Numbered from the stretch's first letter, positions 48,134 through 55,800 are shown. The stretch: 64,000 nucleotides of DNA from Bacteroidales bacterium (GCA_024694125.1 JAILKE010000014.1:1-64000), one strand, 5' to 3'. Made by a program: numbers and translations. Notes: generated by a model not told the origin, from the sequence alone.

Positions 48134-51100
48134 ATGATATCAGCTAACCGATTGTTAATGACACTCCTCCTGGCGGCAACATTGCCGCAGATGTCACAGG
48201 CCCGGAAGGTGGTCTTGGAGGACTTCGAAAACTATTCATTAGGACAGGAACTGACCATGTGGAACCGCTATGGTCTGTCCCACACTTCGCGTTGTGTGGT
48301 GGAACAGGATCCCGCCAATGCGTCGAACAAGGTGCTGCATGTCTATCTCAACGACTGGAACACGCTCTTTCCTGTCACCTTGCCTGCCGACCTGGCTGGT
48401 GACAAGTGGCACGATACACAGGATTACATCACGTTTGACCTGCGTCGCGCGTCGTCGGACCAGAACGACTGGAAGAAGATGATGATCTGTCAGGGAGACC
48501 AGGTGCTGTGGGAAGATGACGGATATCCCCATCAGGGAGACAAGGATGTGTGGCAGTCCCGCTCCTACACGCTCAACAAGGAGGTCACCTCGACCTCGGA
48601 CCAGATAGCCTTGGGACTGCATAGTGACAAGTCGGACTATTATATAGACAACATCGTGTTCCGTGGCGAGTACGACAACTACCTGCTGGTGGAGCGTGAC
48701 ACGTTGTTCGACTATAGCGGACAGAATTCAGCCGATGCCTATCGGTCGTTCACACAGCCGCTCAACATTCCAGTCACGAGCACCGTGACCCTGCGCACGG
48801 CACGTTACTCGTACCTCAATGCACCGGTGATAGGTGAGGGCCGCATCAATATCTATTCGGGTGGAGAGCGCTCGTTCCTCGGTGCCAAGGACAAGTCCTT
48901 CCCCGATTGGCGCGGCTACAGCGGCGACGTGCATATCTATCCCTACCGTGAGTTGTCGGGTTCCAATGGTTTCTATGGTCTGGTGCTGATGCACAGGGGC
49001 AAGACCATGACGCCCGAGAATGCGCAGACCGATGCCGATGACGGCAAGATGAATGTCTGCCTGGCTCACTCCACGTTGGTATTGCACAATGGCGCTACAC
49101 TCGCCCTCGAGGGCAGCGACAAGAACCGCGGAGCACGCATCGGCCGTCTGCAGATGGAGCAGGGCAGTACCCTGACCGGTTACTACAAGAGCAAGGTTGC
49201 AGCCAACAGCTATTACCTCGTGGGCGGCACCAATGATGATGCCGTGCTGGCTGGCCGCATCGCTCCTGCGTCGGACAACAAGAAGATGCTGCTGGGTCTG
49301 ATCAAGGAGGGCACCGGTACCTACCGCATCACGGGCAATGACAACCTCATCACGGGCGGCGTGCGTGTGGTGCGTGGCAGGGTATTGTTCAACAACGATG
49401 CAGAGGTTGCCCGTACAGGCCGCAAGTCCGGCAGTCTGGGCACACCCGAGTCCGCATCGACCGCTTCACTCGTCGTACTGCAGCAGGCTGTGGCTGGTGG
49501 CACAGGTCATATCTCGGCTTCGACCAATCTGTATGGCATCCTGCAGCCAGGTGATGACGGCATTGCCCGATTGGCCATCGCCGACTACGTGTCGAACCAG
49601 TCCTTGACCCTCATAGTCCGTCCATCGACACGGCTTGAGTGCCAGATTGCCTCTGCCACCAGTTATGACCGCATCTCGGTGCAGGGTACCGTATCGTACT
49701 ACAACATCATGCAGGACTACTCCGAGTCCGAGATGATGCCGCGTCTGCGCATACAGCTCATGCCCGATGCCCAGTTGGCGGTGGGCGATGAATTCGTGCT
49801 CTTCGAGGCGTCGGCCAAGGGAGCCTACAACGATGTCCCATGGCAGTTCGACGTACGTTACCCCAAGGCCTATACCTGGCAGGTAGAGCAGCAGGAGACG
49901 CAGGACGGCTACCGTGTCGTGGCCCGAGTCACATCGCTCGACTACAGTGGACAGGGCGAGGCCGATGACAGCGACCTGCTGCCGGGTGAAGTGACGGAGG
50001 ATGACGGCACCTGTGACCTGCTCGCCGAACAGAGCGATGCCACGCCGCTGCGCACCTTTGCCCAGGCTCGTGGCCGTTACGTGGGTACCTGCGTGCCAGT
50101 GTGGCGCATGGATGTGGCCAATGACCAGGACCCCCGCACCAGCCTCATAGCAGGTCAGTTCAATGCCGTAGTGTGCGAGAACGAGATGAAGTTCGATGCC
50201 ACCGAACCCGAGCGAGGGTCGTTCTCCTATGGTTCGGGCGACCAGTTGCTCGCCTTGGCCGAGCGTCACGGAATGTATGTGCGCGGTCACGCCTTGGCAT
50301 GGCACTCGCAGGTACCGGGTTGGCTCACGTCCGATGGCACCAAGAACAGCTACAACCTGTCCCGCCAGGAGTTGCTCGCCATCCTGAAGAACCACATTAT
50401 GAACGTCGTCGGTCACTGGCGCGGCCGCATCCATGAGTGGGATGTAGCCAACGAGGTGCTGGATGACAACCAGACCAGCATCAATTCCGATCCCCGCGCC
50501 TACGACCTGCGTCCCTCAGTCTGGGCTACCGGTATCGGCGAGGATTTCCTCGACTCCGCCTTCGTCTGGGCACATCAGGCTGACCCCGATGCCCGGCTCA
50601 TCCTCAACGATTACGGCGTGGAGGGTCGCGGATGGGGCAAGACGGAGGCCCTCTACAATCTTGCTTCGCGTCTGCGTGCCAGCGGCATCCCTATCGATGG
50701 CGTGGGTCTGCAGTGCCACATGGATGCGGGACTGAACTACGTCGGCAGCATTGAGCAGAACATAGCCCGATACCAGAAGGCCGGAATGTTGTGCCGCATC
50801 ACCGAGTTGGACCTCGGCATTGACAACAATACCGCCGCCGCACTCCAGCAGCAGGGTACCGACTACTACCGCCTGGCGCGCATCGCGATGCAGTACGACA
50901 ACTGCGGTATGCTGATGATATGGGGATTGACCGACGATATGACCTGGCGTACGGGCCGTCGTCCATTGCTGTACGATGCAGCCAATCAGCCCAAGCCAGC
51001 CTACTGGGGCGTGCATGCTGCCCTGCGTCAGTCAGCAGGCGTCGAGCTCTCGGGCATCGAGTCATTGAGCCCCACCTCAGTTGCTGGTACTGATTGCTAT

Positions 51101-51181
51101 GACCTACAGGGTCGCCGTGTACGGCAGTGTCGTCCCGGTAGGCTCTATCTGTACCAGGGCCGTCGTCTGTTGGTACGTTGA
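48134..51181 (+). CDS. Secreted multidomain GH10 endo-1,4-beta-xylanase
   Basis: The 1015-residue protein has a signal peptide (MISANRLLMTLLLAATLPQMSQA). Residues 25-190 form a beta-rich, carbohydrate-binding-like domain (VVLEDFENYSLGQ to YYIDNIVFRGEY). Residues 190-590 are repetitive beta strands resembling the passenger region of autotransporter adhesins (LVLHNGATLALEG, GRIAPASDN, GTYRITGNDNLITGGVRVVRG, NLYGILQPGDDG). The GH10 barrel spans about 640-985, with acid/base Glu774 in WDVANEVLDD and nucleophile Glu891 in CRITELDLGI; HALAWHSQVPGW is also conserved. The end is a YDLQGRRV..YLYQGRRLLVR tail shared with other exported proteins here. No SusC/D genes are adjacent. Confidence 0.9.
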   Translation: MISANRLLMTLLLAATLPQMSQARKVVLEDFENYSLGQELTMWNRYGLSHTSRCVVEQDPANASNKVLHVYLNDWNTLFPVTLPADLAGDKWHDTQDYITFDLRRASSDQNDWKKMMICQGDQVLWEDDGYPHQGDKDVWQSRSYTLNKEVTSTSDQIALGLHSDKSDYYIDNIVFRGEYDNYLLVERDTLFDYSGQNSADAYRSFTQPLNIPVTSTVTLRTARYSYLNAPVIGEGRINIYSGGERSFLGAKDKSFPDWRGYSGDVHIYPYRELSGSNGFYGLVLMHRGKTMTPENAQTDADDGKMNVCLAHSTLVLHNGATLALEGSDKNRGARIGRLQMEQGSTLTGYYKSKVAANSYYLVGGTNDDAVLAGRIAPASDNKKMLLGLIKEGTGTYRITGNDNLITGGVRVVRGRVLFNNDAEVARTGRKSGSLGTPESASTASLVVLQQAVAGGTGHISASTNLYGILQPGDDGIARLAIADYVSNQSLTLIVRPSTRLECQIASATSYDRISVQGTVSYYNIMQDYSESEMMPRLRIQLMPDAQLAVGDEFVLFEASAKGAYNDVPWQFDVRYPKAYTWQVEQQETQDGYRVVARVTSLDYSGQGEADDSDLLPGEVTEDDGTCDLLAEQSDATPLRTFAQARGRYVGTCVPVWRMDVANDQDPRTSLIAGQFNAVVCENEMKFDATEPERGSFSYGSGDQLLALAERHGMYVRGHALAWHSQVPGWLTSDGTKNSYNLSRQELLAILKNHIMNVVGHWRGRIHEWDVANEVLDDNQTSINSDPRAYDLRPSVWATGIGEDFLDSAFVWAHQADPDARLILNDYGVEGRGWGKTEALYNLASRLRASGIPIDGVGLQCHMDAGLNYVGSIEQNIARYQKAGMLCRITELDLGIDNNTAAALQQQGTDYYRLARIAMQYDNCGMLMIWGLTDDMTWRTGRRPLLYDAANQPKPAYWGVHAALRQSAGVELSGIESLSPTSVAGTDCYDLQGRRVRQCRPGRLYLYQGRRLLVR

Positions 51182-51200
51182 GCCAATCCACTTTCTCCTG

Positions 51201-51237
51201 TGTTACATCCCATTTTACTCCTCAATGGGATGTAACA
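51201..51237 (+). terminator. Terminator after the GH10 gene
   Basis: TGTTACATCCCAT (51201-51213) pairs exactly with ATGGGATGTAACA (51225-51237); loop TTTACTCCTCA. There is no strong T-run. Confidence 0.72.
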
Positions 51238-51300
51238 TAGGTGGATTTTCTTACCTGATGCAGGCTGTTTGTCCCAGAAAGCGACGTCTGTCCCACTTTC

Positions 51301-51332
51301 CTTGGGGGTTGACGGATTTTTTAGTATCTTTG
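51301..51332 (+). promoter_or_regulatory. Promoter before a long leader of the LiaF-like gene
   Basis: CTTG at 51301-51304 and TATCTTTG at 51325-51332 are 20 bp apart. The transcript start near 51339 is about 285 nt before the first credible start codon at 51624. Confidence 0.65.
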
Positions 51333-51338
51333 CAGTGT

Positions 51339-51623
51339 CAAACCAATGTCTATATTTATGCTGTGAAAGGTTAGGGCATAAATATTGAAGTGATACTACT
51401 GCTAAAACTGAGACTTTTATTTACTTTCAAAAATTCGGTCGATATTCATGTGTATGGTCGTTGAACTGCAGCCTGAGTTCGTGAAGTAGCGGCCACAATG
51501 TCAGTCCCTGGGTTAGAGGGGCGGACGTCGATTGGATTTACAGAAGAGTACTTGAGGAGTATCTCTCATTTGTCAAACATTTTAATCGGGGAAACTAAAT
51601 GATTGCCCCACGGAATTTGTTCA
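51339..51623 (+). promoter_or_regulatory. Long, partly structured leader of the LiaF-like gene
   Basis: ATATTTATGC at 51352-51361 pairs exactly with GCATAAATAT at 51376-51385. GAACT/AGTTC near 51461-51478 and GAGTACT/AGTATCTC near 51546-51565 form further stems. There is no internal terminator with a T-run and no match to a riboswitch I know. It could be a cis-regulatory leader or hold a separate small RNA. Confidence 0.35.
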
Positions 51624-52202
51624 ATGATGCGTACTGTTTTTGCTCTTTTTGTGTTGTCGGTTGGGTTGATGCTGCTGTTCCGAGAGTGCGGCGCACATTC
51701 TTTTGACTGGTTCTTCAACCAGGAGTGGAGTCGTTATCTGACTCCGGGATTGCTGATTATGATCGGATGTTGGCTCTTCAAGCATCGTAATCATCGCCGC
51801 TATGCCAATGGCGATTGCGGTTGTGACAAGGATTGTAAGGAGGAGGCCGAGCTCAACGATGTCATCGATGATAACGCCTATGTTAATGCGAGCGTAATGA
51901 TGTCTCGCAACCTGTACCGGATGGACGGTGAACGTTTCGCCGGCGGTAGGGTCAGCGCTCTGATGGGGCAGGCCAAGTTGGACTTGCGTCAGGCTGAATT
52001 GCTGCCAGGCAGCACGCTGATCATCTCGGTTATGATGGGCAATGTGATGCTCTTCGTGCCACAAGGCGTGCATTTGGATATCCGTACATCGGCGTCGATG
52101 TGCCAGATAGATAACCGGACGGTACAGAGTACCTCCGATACACCAGTTACGCTGCACTTGCGTGTCAACTGTATGATGGGCAAGGTAGTGCTACGGAATT
52201 GA
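51624..52202 (+). CDS. LiaF-like membrane protein with a toastrack-type C-terminal domain
   Basis: The 192-residue protein has two N-terminal hydrophobic helices (MMRTVFALFVLSVGLMLLF and LTPGLLIMIGCWLF). A Cys/Asp-rich linker (CGCDKDCKEEAE) follows, then a C-terminal beta domain with ASVMMSRNLYRMDG, GGRVSALMGQAKLDLRQAELLPGSTLIISVMMGNVMLFVPQGVHLDI. This matches the LiaF/DUF4097-type toastrack fold that in Bacillus senses envelope stress with LiaRS. No two-component genes are adjacent, so regulation of another system is only suggested. Start ATG 51624 (or 51627). Confidence 0.82.
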   Translation: MMRTVFALFVLSVGLMLLFRECGAHSFDWFFNQEWSRYLTPGLLIMIGCWLFKHRNHRRYANGDCGCDKDCKEEAELNDVIDDNAYVNASVMMSRNLYRMDGERFAGGRVSALMGQAKLDLRQAELLPGSTLIISVMMGNVMLFVPQGVHLDIRTSASMCQIDNRTVQSTSDTPVTLHLRVNCMMGKVVLRN

Positions 52203-52261
52203 CCTTTAATACTTTTTCCTCATTATCTATTAATGACCTTTAATACCAACTACTTACTACG

Positions 52262-52292
52262 AAGGGGCATCCCGTGAGGATGCCCTTTTTTT
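52262..52292. terminator. Bidirectional terminator between the LiaF-like and zinc-ribbon genes
   Basis: GGGCATCC (52265-52272) pairs with GGATGCCC (52278-52285), then seven T. It lies between convergent genes. Confidence 0.88.
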
Positions 52293-52364
52293 GTTACGTG
52301 TTGGGGGGTATGCTATAAAATAGAGTTTCGCTGTTTTTCACTTGCGAAACTCTACTTCACATAG

Positions 52365-53654
52365 TTACATCTGCTCTAGTTCACGAGCGCGTTCAACTGA
52401 AATTCCAGACATCTCTCTTAGTTTTTCGAGCAATCGTCGATTTTTGTCCGATACCACACCATCTTCGACACATTCCTTGAATTCGGTCAGATATTCTTGC
52501 TCTTCGGCCGAAAGTCCGTTGGATGACAATGAGGCTTCAAGTGTAGCGGCACGTTCTTCGGTGATACCAAGTTTATCTCTTAACTTATCAAGTAATCGAC
52601 GCTCACGCGGCCCTATTTCTCCGTCCGCAAGGCAACTCTTAACTTCGGTCAGATATTCTTGCTCTTCGGCCGAGAGTCCGTTGGAAGACAATGAATCTTC
52701 GAGTGCTGCGGCACGTTCTTCGGTGATACCGAGTTTATCTCTTAACTTATCAAGCAATCGCCGCTCACGCGGCCCTATTTCTCCGTCTGCAAGGCAACTC
52801 TTGACTTCGCTCAGATATTCTTGTTCAGTATTAGACAGATTATTAATACAATCGTCAATATCTTCCGCTGTGTCCAATTCTTCAATATAAGCAATGCTTC
52901 CTATCTGATTTGCATTGATTCCTGATAAATGTAATATACAATCATTTGCAAAGTTCCAGCTATCAGAACATACATCCTCATCAATATATTCTACTTCTTC
53001 TTCCTTCTTAAATCCATTTACAAGTCCTTTTATATTGATGATTTTTTCAATTTTGGCAATGATTGGCTTTTCATTAACGTTGTCTATTTCGTTTTTGGAG
53101 ACTAATTCTTCCGAAGAATCATCGATTGAAATATCATCGTTTAGGCCGCCAATGTTGTCTACGAATACTTTCATGCCTGTGTATGCGGAACCTGAGTGGA
53201 GAACACCTTTTACTATGACTTTTTTTTCATGGCGAAGAACTTTCTCTACACGGAAACTGAATTTCTTATTTTCTTCCTCATCCTCCTCATCATTTTCTTC
53301 CACATCTTCTTCGTGCCCCTTCGCACTCCAGGTGTGACCACAATTTGGACAAGTGAATTCGAAATCCATATCTAAAAAGTTGCCTTCTATCGCGTCACCT
53401 GCTTTGTCTATACCTTTGCCTATGAATGTGTTTGTTAAAGCTGCTGTTGCAGCTCCTGCTAAGCCTCCGATTACTGTCCCCACTACGGGAACAGCACTGC
53501 CAACCGCGGCACCGGAGGCTATCATTGCTGCATAATTGGCACCACCTACCAGACCTTTTGTTCCGACTCGTGTTGCTTGGTTAGCCAAAGATCGGTCAAC
53601 CTTACCTTCTACCTTGTTGCCACATATTGGGCATACTTTAATTGGATTTTTCAT
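52365..53654 (-). CDS. Zinc-ribbon protein with three tandem 54-residue TerB-like helical repeats
   Basis: A 429-residue mosaic. Residues 7-20 are a CPICGNK zinc knuckle. Residues 30-85 are Gly/Ala-rich (GLVGGANYAAMIASGAAVGSAVPVVGTVIGG, glycine-zipper-like, able to insert in or coat a membrane). Residues about 100-107 are a second knuckle, CPNCGHTW. Residues 115-130 are an Asp/Glu run. A beta part (RVEKVLRHEKKVIVKGVLHSG, about 132-170) resembles an elongation-factor-like barrel. Residues 277-429 are two full and one partial copy of a helical unit, EQEYLxEVKSCLADGEIGPRERR, LLDKLRDKLGITEERAAALE. I recall such repeats in phage- or stress-related proteins. The gene overlaps the YkvA stop by 17 nt. 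It is markedly more AT-rich in the middle than its neighbours. Confidence 0.75.
   Translation of the reverse strand: MKNPIKVCPICGNKVEGKVDRSLANQATRVGTKGLVGGANYAAMIASGAAVGSAVPVVGTVIGGLAGAATAALTNTFIGKGIDKAGDAIEGNFLDMDFEFTCPNCGHTWSAKGHEEDVEENDEEDEEENKKFSFRVEKVLRHEKKVIVKGVLHSGSAYTGMKVFVDNIGGLNDDISIDDSSEELVSKNEIDNVNEKPIIAKIEKIINIKGLVNGFKKEEEVEYIDEDVCSDSWNFANDCILHLSGINANQIGSIAYIEELDTAEDIDDCINNLSNTEQEYLSEVKSCLADGEIGPRERRLLDKLRDKLGITEERAAALEDSLSSNGLSAEEQEYLTEVKSCLADGEIGPRERRLLDKLRDKLGITEERAATLEASLSSNGLSAEEQEYLTEFKECVEDGVVSDKNRRLLEKLREMSGISVERARELEQM
52368..52826 (-). repeat. Near-identical 162-bp direct repeats inside the zinc-ribbon gene
   Basis: Units 52826-52665, 52664-52503 and the shorter 52502-52368 encode the 54-residue helical modules. 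The first two differ at only a few of 162 positions, suggesting recent duplication or recombination-driven copy-number change. Confidence 0.88.
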
Positions 53655-54063
53655 TTTTATCGTTGTTTTTAATTAGACCTTCTATATCTTTCTCTTTGTA
53701 ATCGCCGAACCATATTCTGAGGCGCTCTTTGGCTTGCTCTTGTATGGCAGGAGTTACGCTCATGGCAACAGTAGCCAGACAGGCTCCCAGTGCCGCCATG
53801 TCATCTGTGAAGCCCACAATCGGTACAGGGTCAGGCAGCAGGTCGATGGGTAGGATGAAGTATCCCAGTGCTCCGTAGATGATGCCCTTGTGTACGATTG
53901 AGGTCGTTTCTGCATTGGCTGTATAGTACAATACCAATGCGAGGTAGATGATCTTGATGCCGGCTTTTTTGGCTACACCGGCTACTTTATTCCAAAAACC
54001 CTCTTCACTATAGTGCTTTTGACTGTCTTGCAGAGTTTTTTCGTCAGGTTGTTTTTGTTCCAT
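53638..54063 (-). CDS. YkvA family (DUF1232) protein
   Basis: The 141-residue protein has a charged N-terminus (MEQKQPDEKTLQDSQKHYSEEGFW). The DUF1232 core follows, KGIIYGALGYFILPIDLLPDPVPIVGFTDDMAALGACLA, in which the P-x-D-L-x-P-D and D-D-x-x-A motifs are complete. It carries one or two hydrophobic helices (IKIIYLALVLYYTA before the core), so it is probably membrane-associated. The function of YkvA proteins is unknown. It starts 2 nt after the DUF6140 stop and its end overlaps the next gene, so the three are one operon. Confidence 0.85.
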   Translation of the reverse strand: MEQKQPDEKTLQDSQKHYSEEGFWNKVAGVAKKAGIKIIYLALVLYYTANAETTSIVHKGIIYGALGYFILPIDLLPDPVPIVGFTDDMAALGACLATVAMSVTPAIQEQAKERLRIWFGDYKEKDIEGLIKNNDKNEKSN

Positions 54064-54065
54064 AA

Positions 54066-54287
54066 TTATTCAATTTTTTCACAATTCAGATACATGCTGT
54101 TCAATGCACCGGCCTTCTTCAGGTCCAGTCCATATACGCGCAAGAATGCTTCAGCAACCAGTTTGCCACCATCGGATAGTACAGGGTTGCTGAGGCTCTT
54201 TGTTACGACCTGTACACTCAATCCAGGCTCTACAAATACGCCGTTGGTATTAGTTCTGCACTTGGTGGTAATTCGATATATTGGCAT
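54066..54287 (-). CDS. DUF6140 family small protein
   Basis: The 73-residue protein MPIYRITTKCRTNTNGVFVEPGLSVQVV..GGKLVAEAFLRVYGLDLKKAGAL matches my memory of DUF6140 (start Y-RITTK, V-PGMSV, AF-R-YGIDLKK), a Bacteroidota family of unknown function. It has a small beta-barrel-like pattern without signal peptide. I use ATG 54287; a TTG at 54320 would add 11 residues. It is the first gene of the operon, 60 nt after the terminator of the RNA candidate, so it may be read through or use a hidden promoter. GGAGGC occurs about 20 nt upstream of the ATG. Confidence 0.75.
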   Translation of the reverse strand: MPIYRITTKCRTNTNGVFVEPGLSVQVVTKSLSNPVLSDGGKLVAEAFLRVYGLDLKKAGALNSMYLNCEKIE

Positions 54288-54346
54288 AAGAACATAAAGT
54301 GATGCCTCCTGGATTCTCAAATTTGGCCGATATTAGAATAAGACAT

Positions 54347-54377
54347 AAAAAAAGACGTGGAATCTTGTTTCACGTCC
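54347..54377 (-). terminator. Rho-independent terminator at the end of the RNA candidate
   Basis: On the minus strand GACGTG (54376-54371) pairs with CACGTC (54359-54354), then seven T. GGAC at its 5' side is also able to pair with GTCC at 54560-54557, the outermost helix of the RNA candidate, so the two structures exclude each other at that point. Confidence 0.8.
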
Positions 54378-54612
54378 TTCTTAGTTGGCATCTGGTAAAG
54401 CCTTGCAGTAAAGAAAATAGAAACATTGACTCCACGCCCGACCCAATATGTAAACAGATACCATACCCATACGGGGACAGCATCCGGCATACACGAGCCG
54501 AACGAGAAGTGTTTGTCATCTATCCAACTGCTAAAATTTACCAGATTTTACTAAGTGGACAGCGAAAAACGCCTTCTTATTGTCGCTAAGGATAGGTGTG
54601 AACCGCCCTTAG
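54347..54612 (-). ncRNA. Candidate rod-shaped structured RNA, 6S-like or Bacteroidales-1-like
   Basis: On the minus strand a consensus promoter (54653-54619) and a T-run terminator (54377-54347) bracket about 265 nt without a believable protein. Inside, colinear helices form a long rod: 54374-54377 with 54557-54560, 54380-54384 with 54551-54555, 54390-54399 (ATCTGGTAAA) with 54537-54546, 54405-54409 with 54527-54531, 54417-54420 with 54520-54523, and 54421-54425 with 54510-54514. All are exact pairs separated by small internal loops. From closing helix to closing helix it is 187 nt, near the size of 6S RNA. The Rfam family Bacteroidales-1, as I recall it, is also defined by a Bacteroidota promoter and a terminator and may be 6S. 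Identity is not proven. Confidence 0.5.
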
Positions 54613-54618
54613 ACGCGA

Positions 54619-54653
54619 CAAAGATAATAAAAAAAATATTCTTGGAACTCAAA
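54619..54653 (-). promoter_or_regulatory. Promoter of the RNA candidate
   Basis: TTTG (54653-54650), 23 bp of AT-rich DNA, then TATCTTTG (54626-54619), read on the minus strand. Confidence 0.72.
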
Positions 54654-54850
54654 AATCTTAAAATAATTAATTTTTGAGCCTTTTTTCATTGCGTTTTTTG
54701 TAATAATACAAAGTATCAGCATATTTGGAAGTCTAATTTCGGACTAAATATCAGGTACATTGCACAACTATCTCTATGTATGGCAATCCATCCTTATCGC
54801 TACTCAATCCCTATTGTCAGCGGGGCAGGAGCGATGGGGCTGCATAGGTT

Positions 54851-54898
54851 CAGCGTAAGTGCAGAGTAAGTGAAATGTCTTACGCTGCACTTACGCTG
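54851..54898. repeat. Palindromic CACTTACGCT repeat, copy 2
   Basis: CAGCGTAAGTGCAG (54851-54864) is the exact reverse complement of 54885-54898. GAGTAAGTGA and a second CTTACGCTG follow the same layout as copy 1 at 34591-34636. The 54654-55052 stretch contains nothing else I can name. Confidence 0.82.
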
Positions 54899-55052
54899 GT
54901 CTTACGCTGCGGCAGTCTTGCCCTTGACGGAACAGAAGCTTTCGGGTAGGGTCGAGCTACACGTTTCGGCCTGTCATTTACCTCGGAAAATCGAGCTATG
55001 ATGCTCTCAGAGAACAGAAACTGCCGTCATTGAGATTTTTTTTGGTCAATAA

Positions 55053-55084
55053 TTTGCAAATGTCGAATATTTTTGTGAATTTTG
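55053..55084 (+). promoter_or_regulatory. Promoter of the DUF1294 gene
   Basis: TTTG at 55053-55056, 20 bp, GAATTTTG at 55077-55084 (second base G instead of the usual TA start). The transcript would start about 30 nt before ATG 55122. Confidence 0.5.
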
Positions 55085-55121
55085 CAGCATATTTGAGCTA
55101 AACCAACATAACGGCGGAGAG

Positions 55122-55757
55122 ATGAAGTTGCTCTCAGTCATTGTCCCACTTAAATACTTCCGTACAGACATGAGCGATCAATTACAGCCAATAATAGTCA
55201 TATATTTCGTTGTCATCAATGTGGTGACTTTCATCGTTTATGGTATCGACAAGTGGAAAGCCCGGCATGATCAGTGGCGCATACCGGAGGCAATCCTGCT
55301 CGGTCTGGCCTTCATCGGAGGCAGTATCGGGGCGTGTATGGGCATGCACGTATGGCATCACAAGACACTGCGTAAGCGGTTCCAGTACGGTGTGCCCCTC
55401 ATCCTGTTGATCCAGATCGCACTCATCCTGTTCGTGTCGTGCCGCTGTCGGCAGGTGGCGGAACTGCCCGTGTCAGCCGATGCCCATCGGTATGAGCCGG
55501 AACACTCGGCAGATGTGTTCCTCCTGATGTATGACAAGGAGGTAGGCAAGCAACCCCTGCTGAAGGCCATCGAGCAGTATCATTGCGCGATAGTCTATGA
55601 CTACCATACCATCAACGGCATGGCGCTGAAGAAACCTGCGGACAAGACGCTCGAGGAGACGATGCAGTTCTTCCGCCAGGTCAAGGGTGTCCTGTCCGTC
55701 GAATATGACCATATATACCGCCTGGACGACCCGGTGGTACGTACGGTAACAGAATGA
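55122..55757 (+). CDS. DUF1294 membrane protein fused to a small C-terminal domain
   Basis: The 211-residue protein has three hydrophobic helices. The DUF1294 core is YGIDKWKARHDQWRIPEAILLGLAFIGGSIGACMGMHVWHHKTLRKRF (residues about 40-88, with the conserved D-K, A, R-P-E and H-K-T). A third helix follows. A C-terminal soluble part of about 95 residues (SADVFLLMYDKEVGKQPLLKAIEQY, INGMALKKPADKTLEETMQFFRQVKGVLSVEYDHIYRLDD) looks like a small alpha/beta domain reminiscent of peptidase-inhibitor I9 propeptides. DUF1294 proteins normally end after the membrane core, so this is a fusion. I start at 55122, preceded by GGCGGAGAG; MSDQLQ at 55170 is the alternative. Confidence 0.78.
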   Translation: MKLLSVIVPLKYFRTDMSDQLQPIIVIYFVVINVVTFIVYGIDKWKARHDQWRIPEAILLGLAFIGGSIGACMGMHVWHHKTLRKRFQYGVPLILLIQIALILFVSCRCRQVAELPVSADAHRYEPEHSADVFLLMYDKEVGKQPLLKAIEQYHCAIVYDYHTINGMALKKPADKTLEETMQFFRQVKGVLSVEYDHIYRLDDPVVRTVTE

Positions 55758-55800
55758 GCCATATTCCCTAAACGACAATTTATAGAAGTACCCATAAAAA

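Noticed and set aside
51339..51623. tRNA or known riboswitch in the LiaF leader
   Set aside because: No cloverleaf with a T-loop and no aptamer consensus I know could be found.
54299..54589. 96-codon plus-strand frame in the RNA candidate
   Set aside because: It is antisense to the bracketed RNA, lacks a promoter and has no family resemblance.
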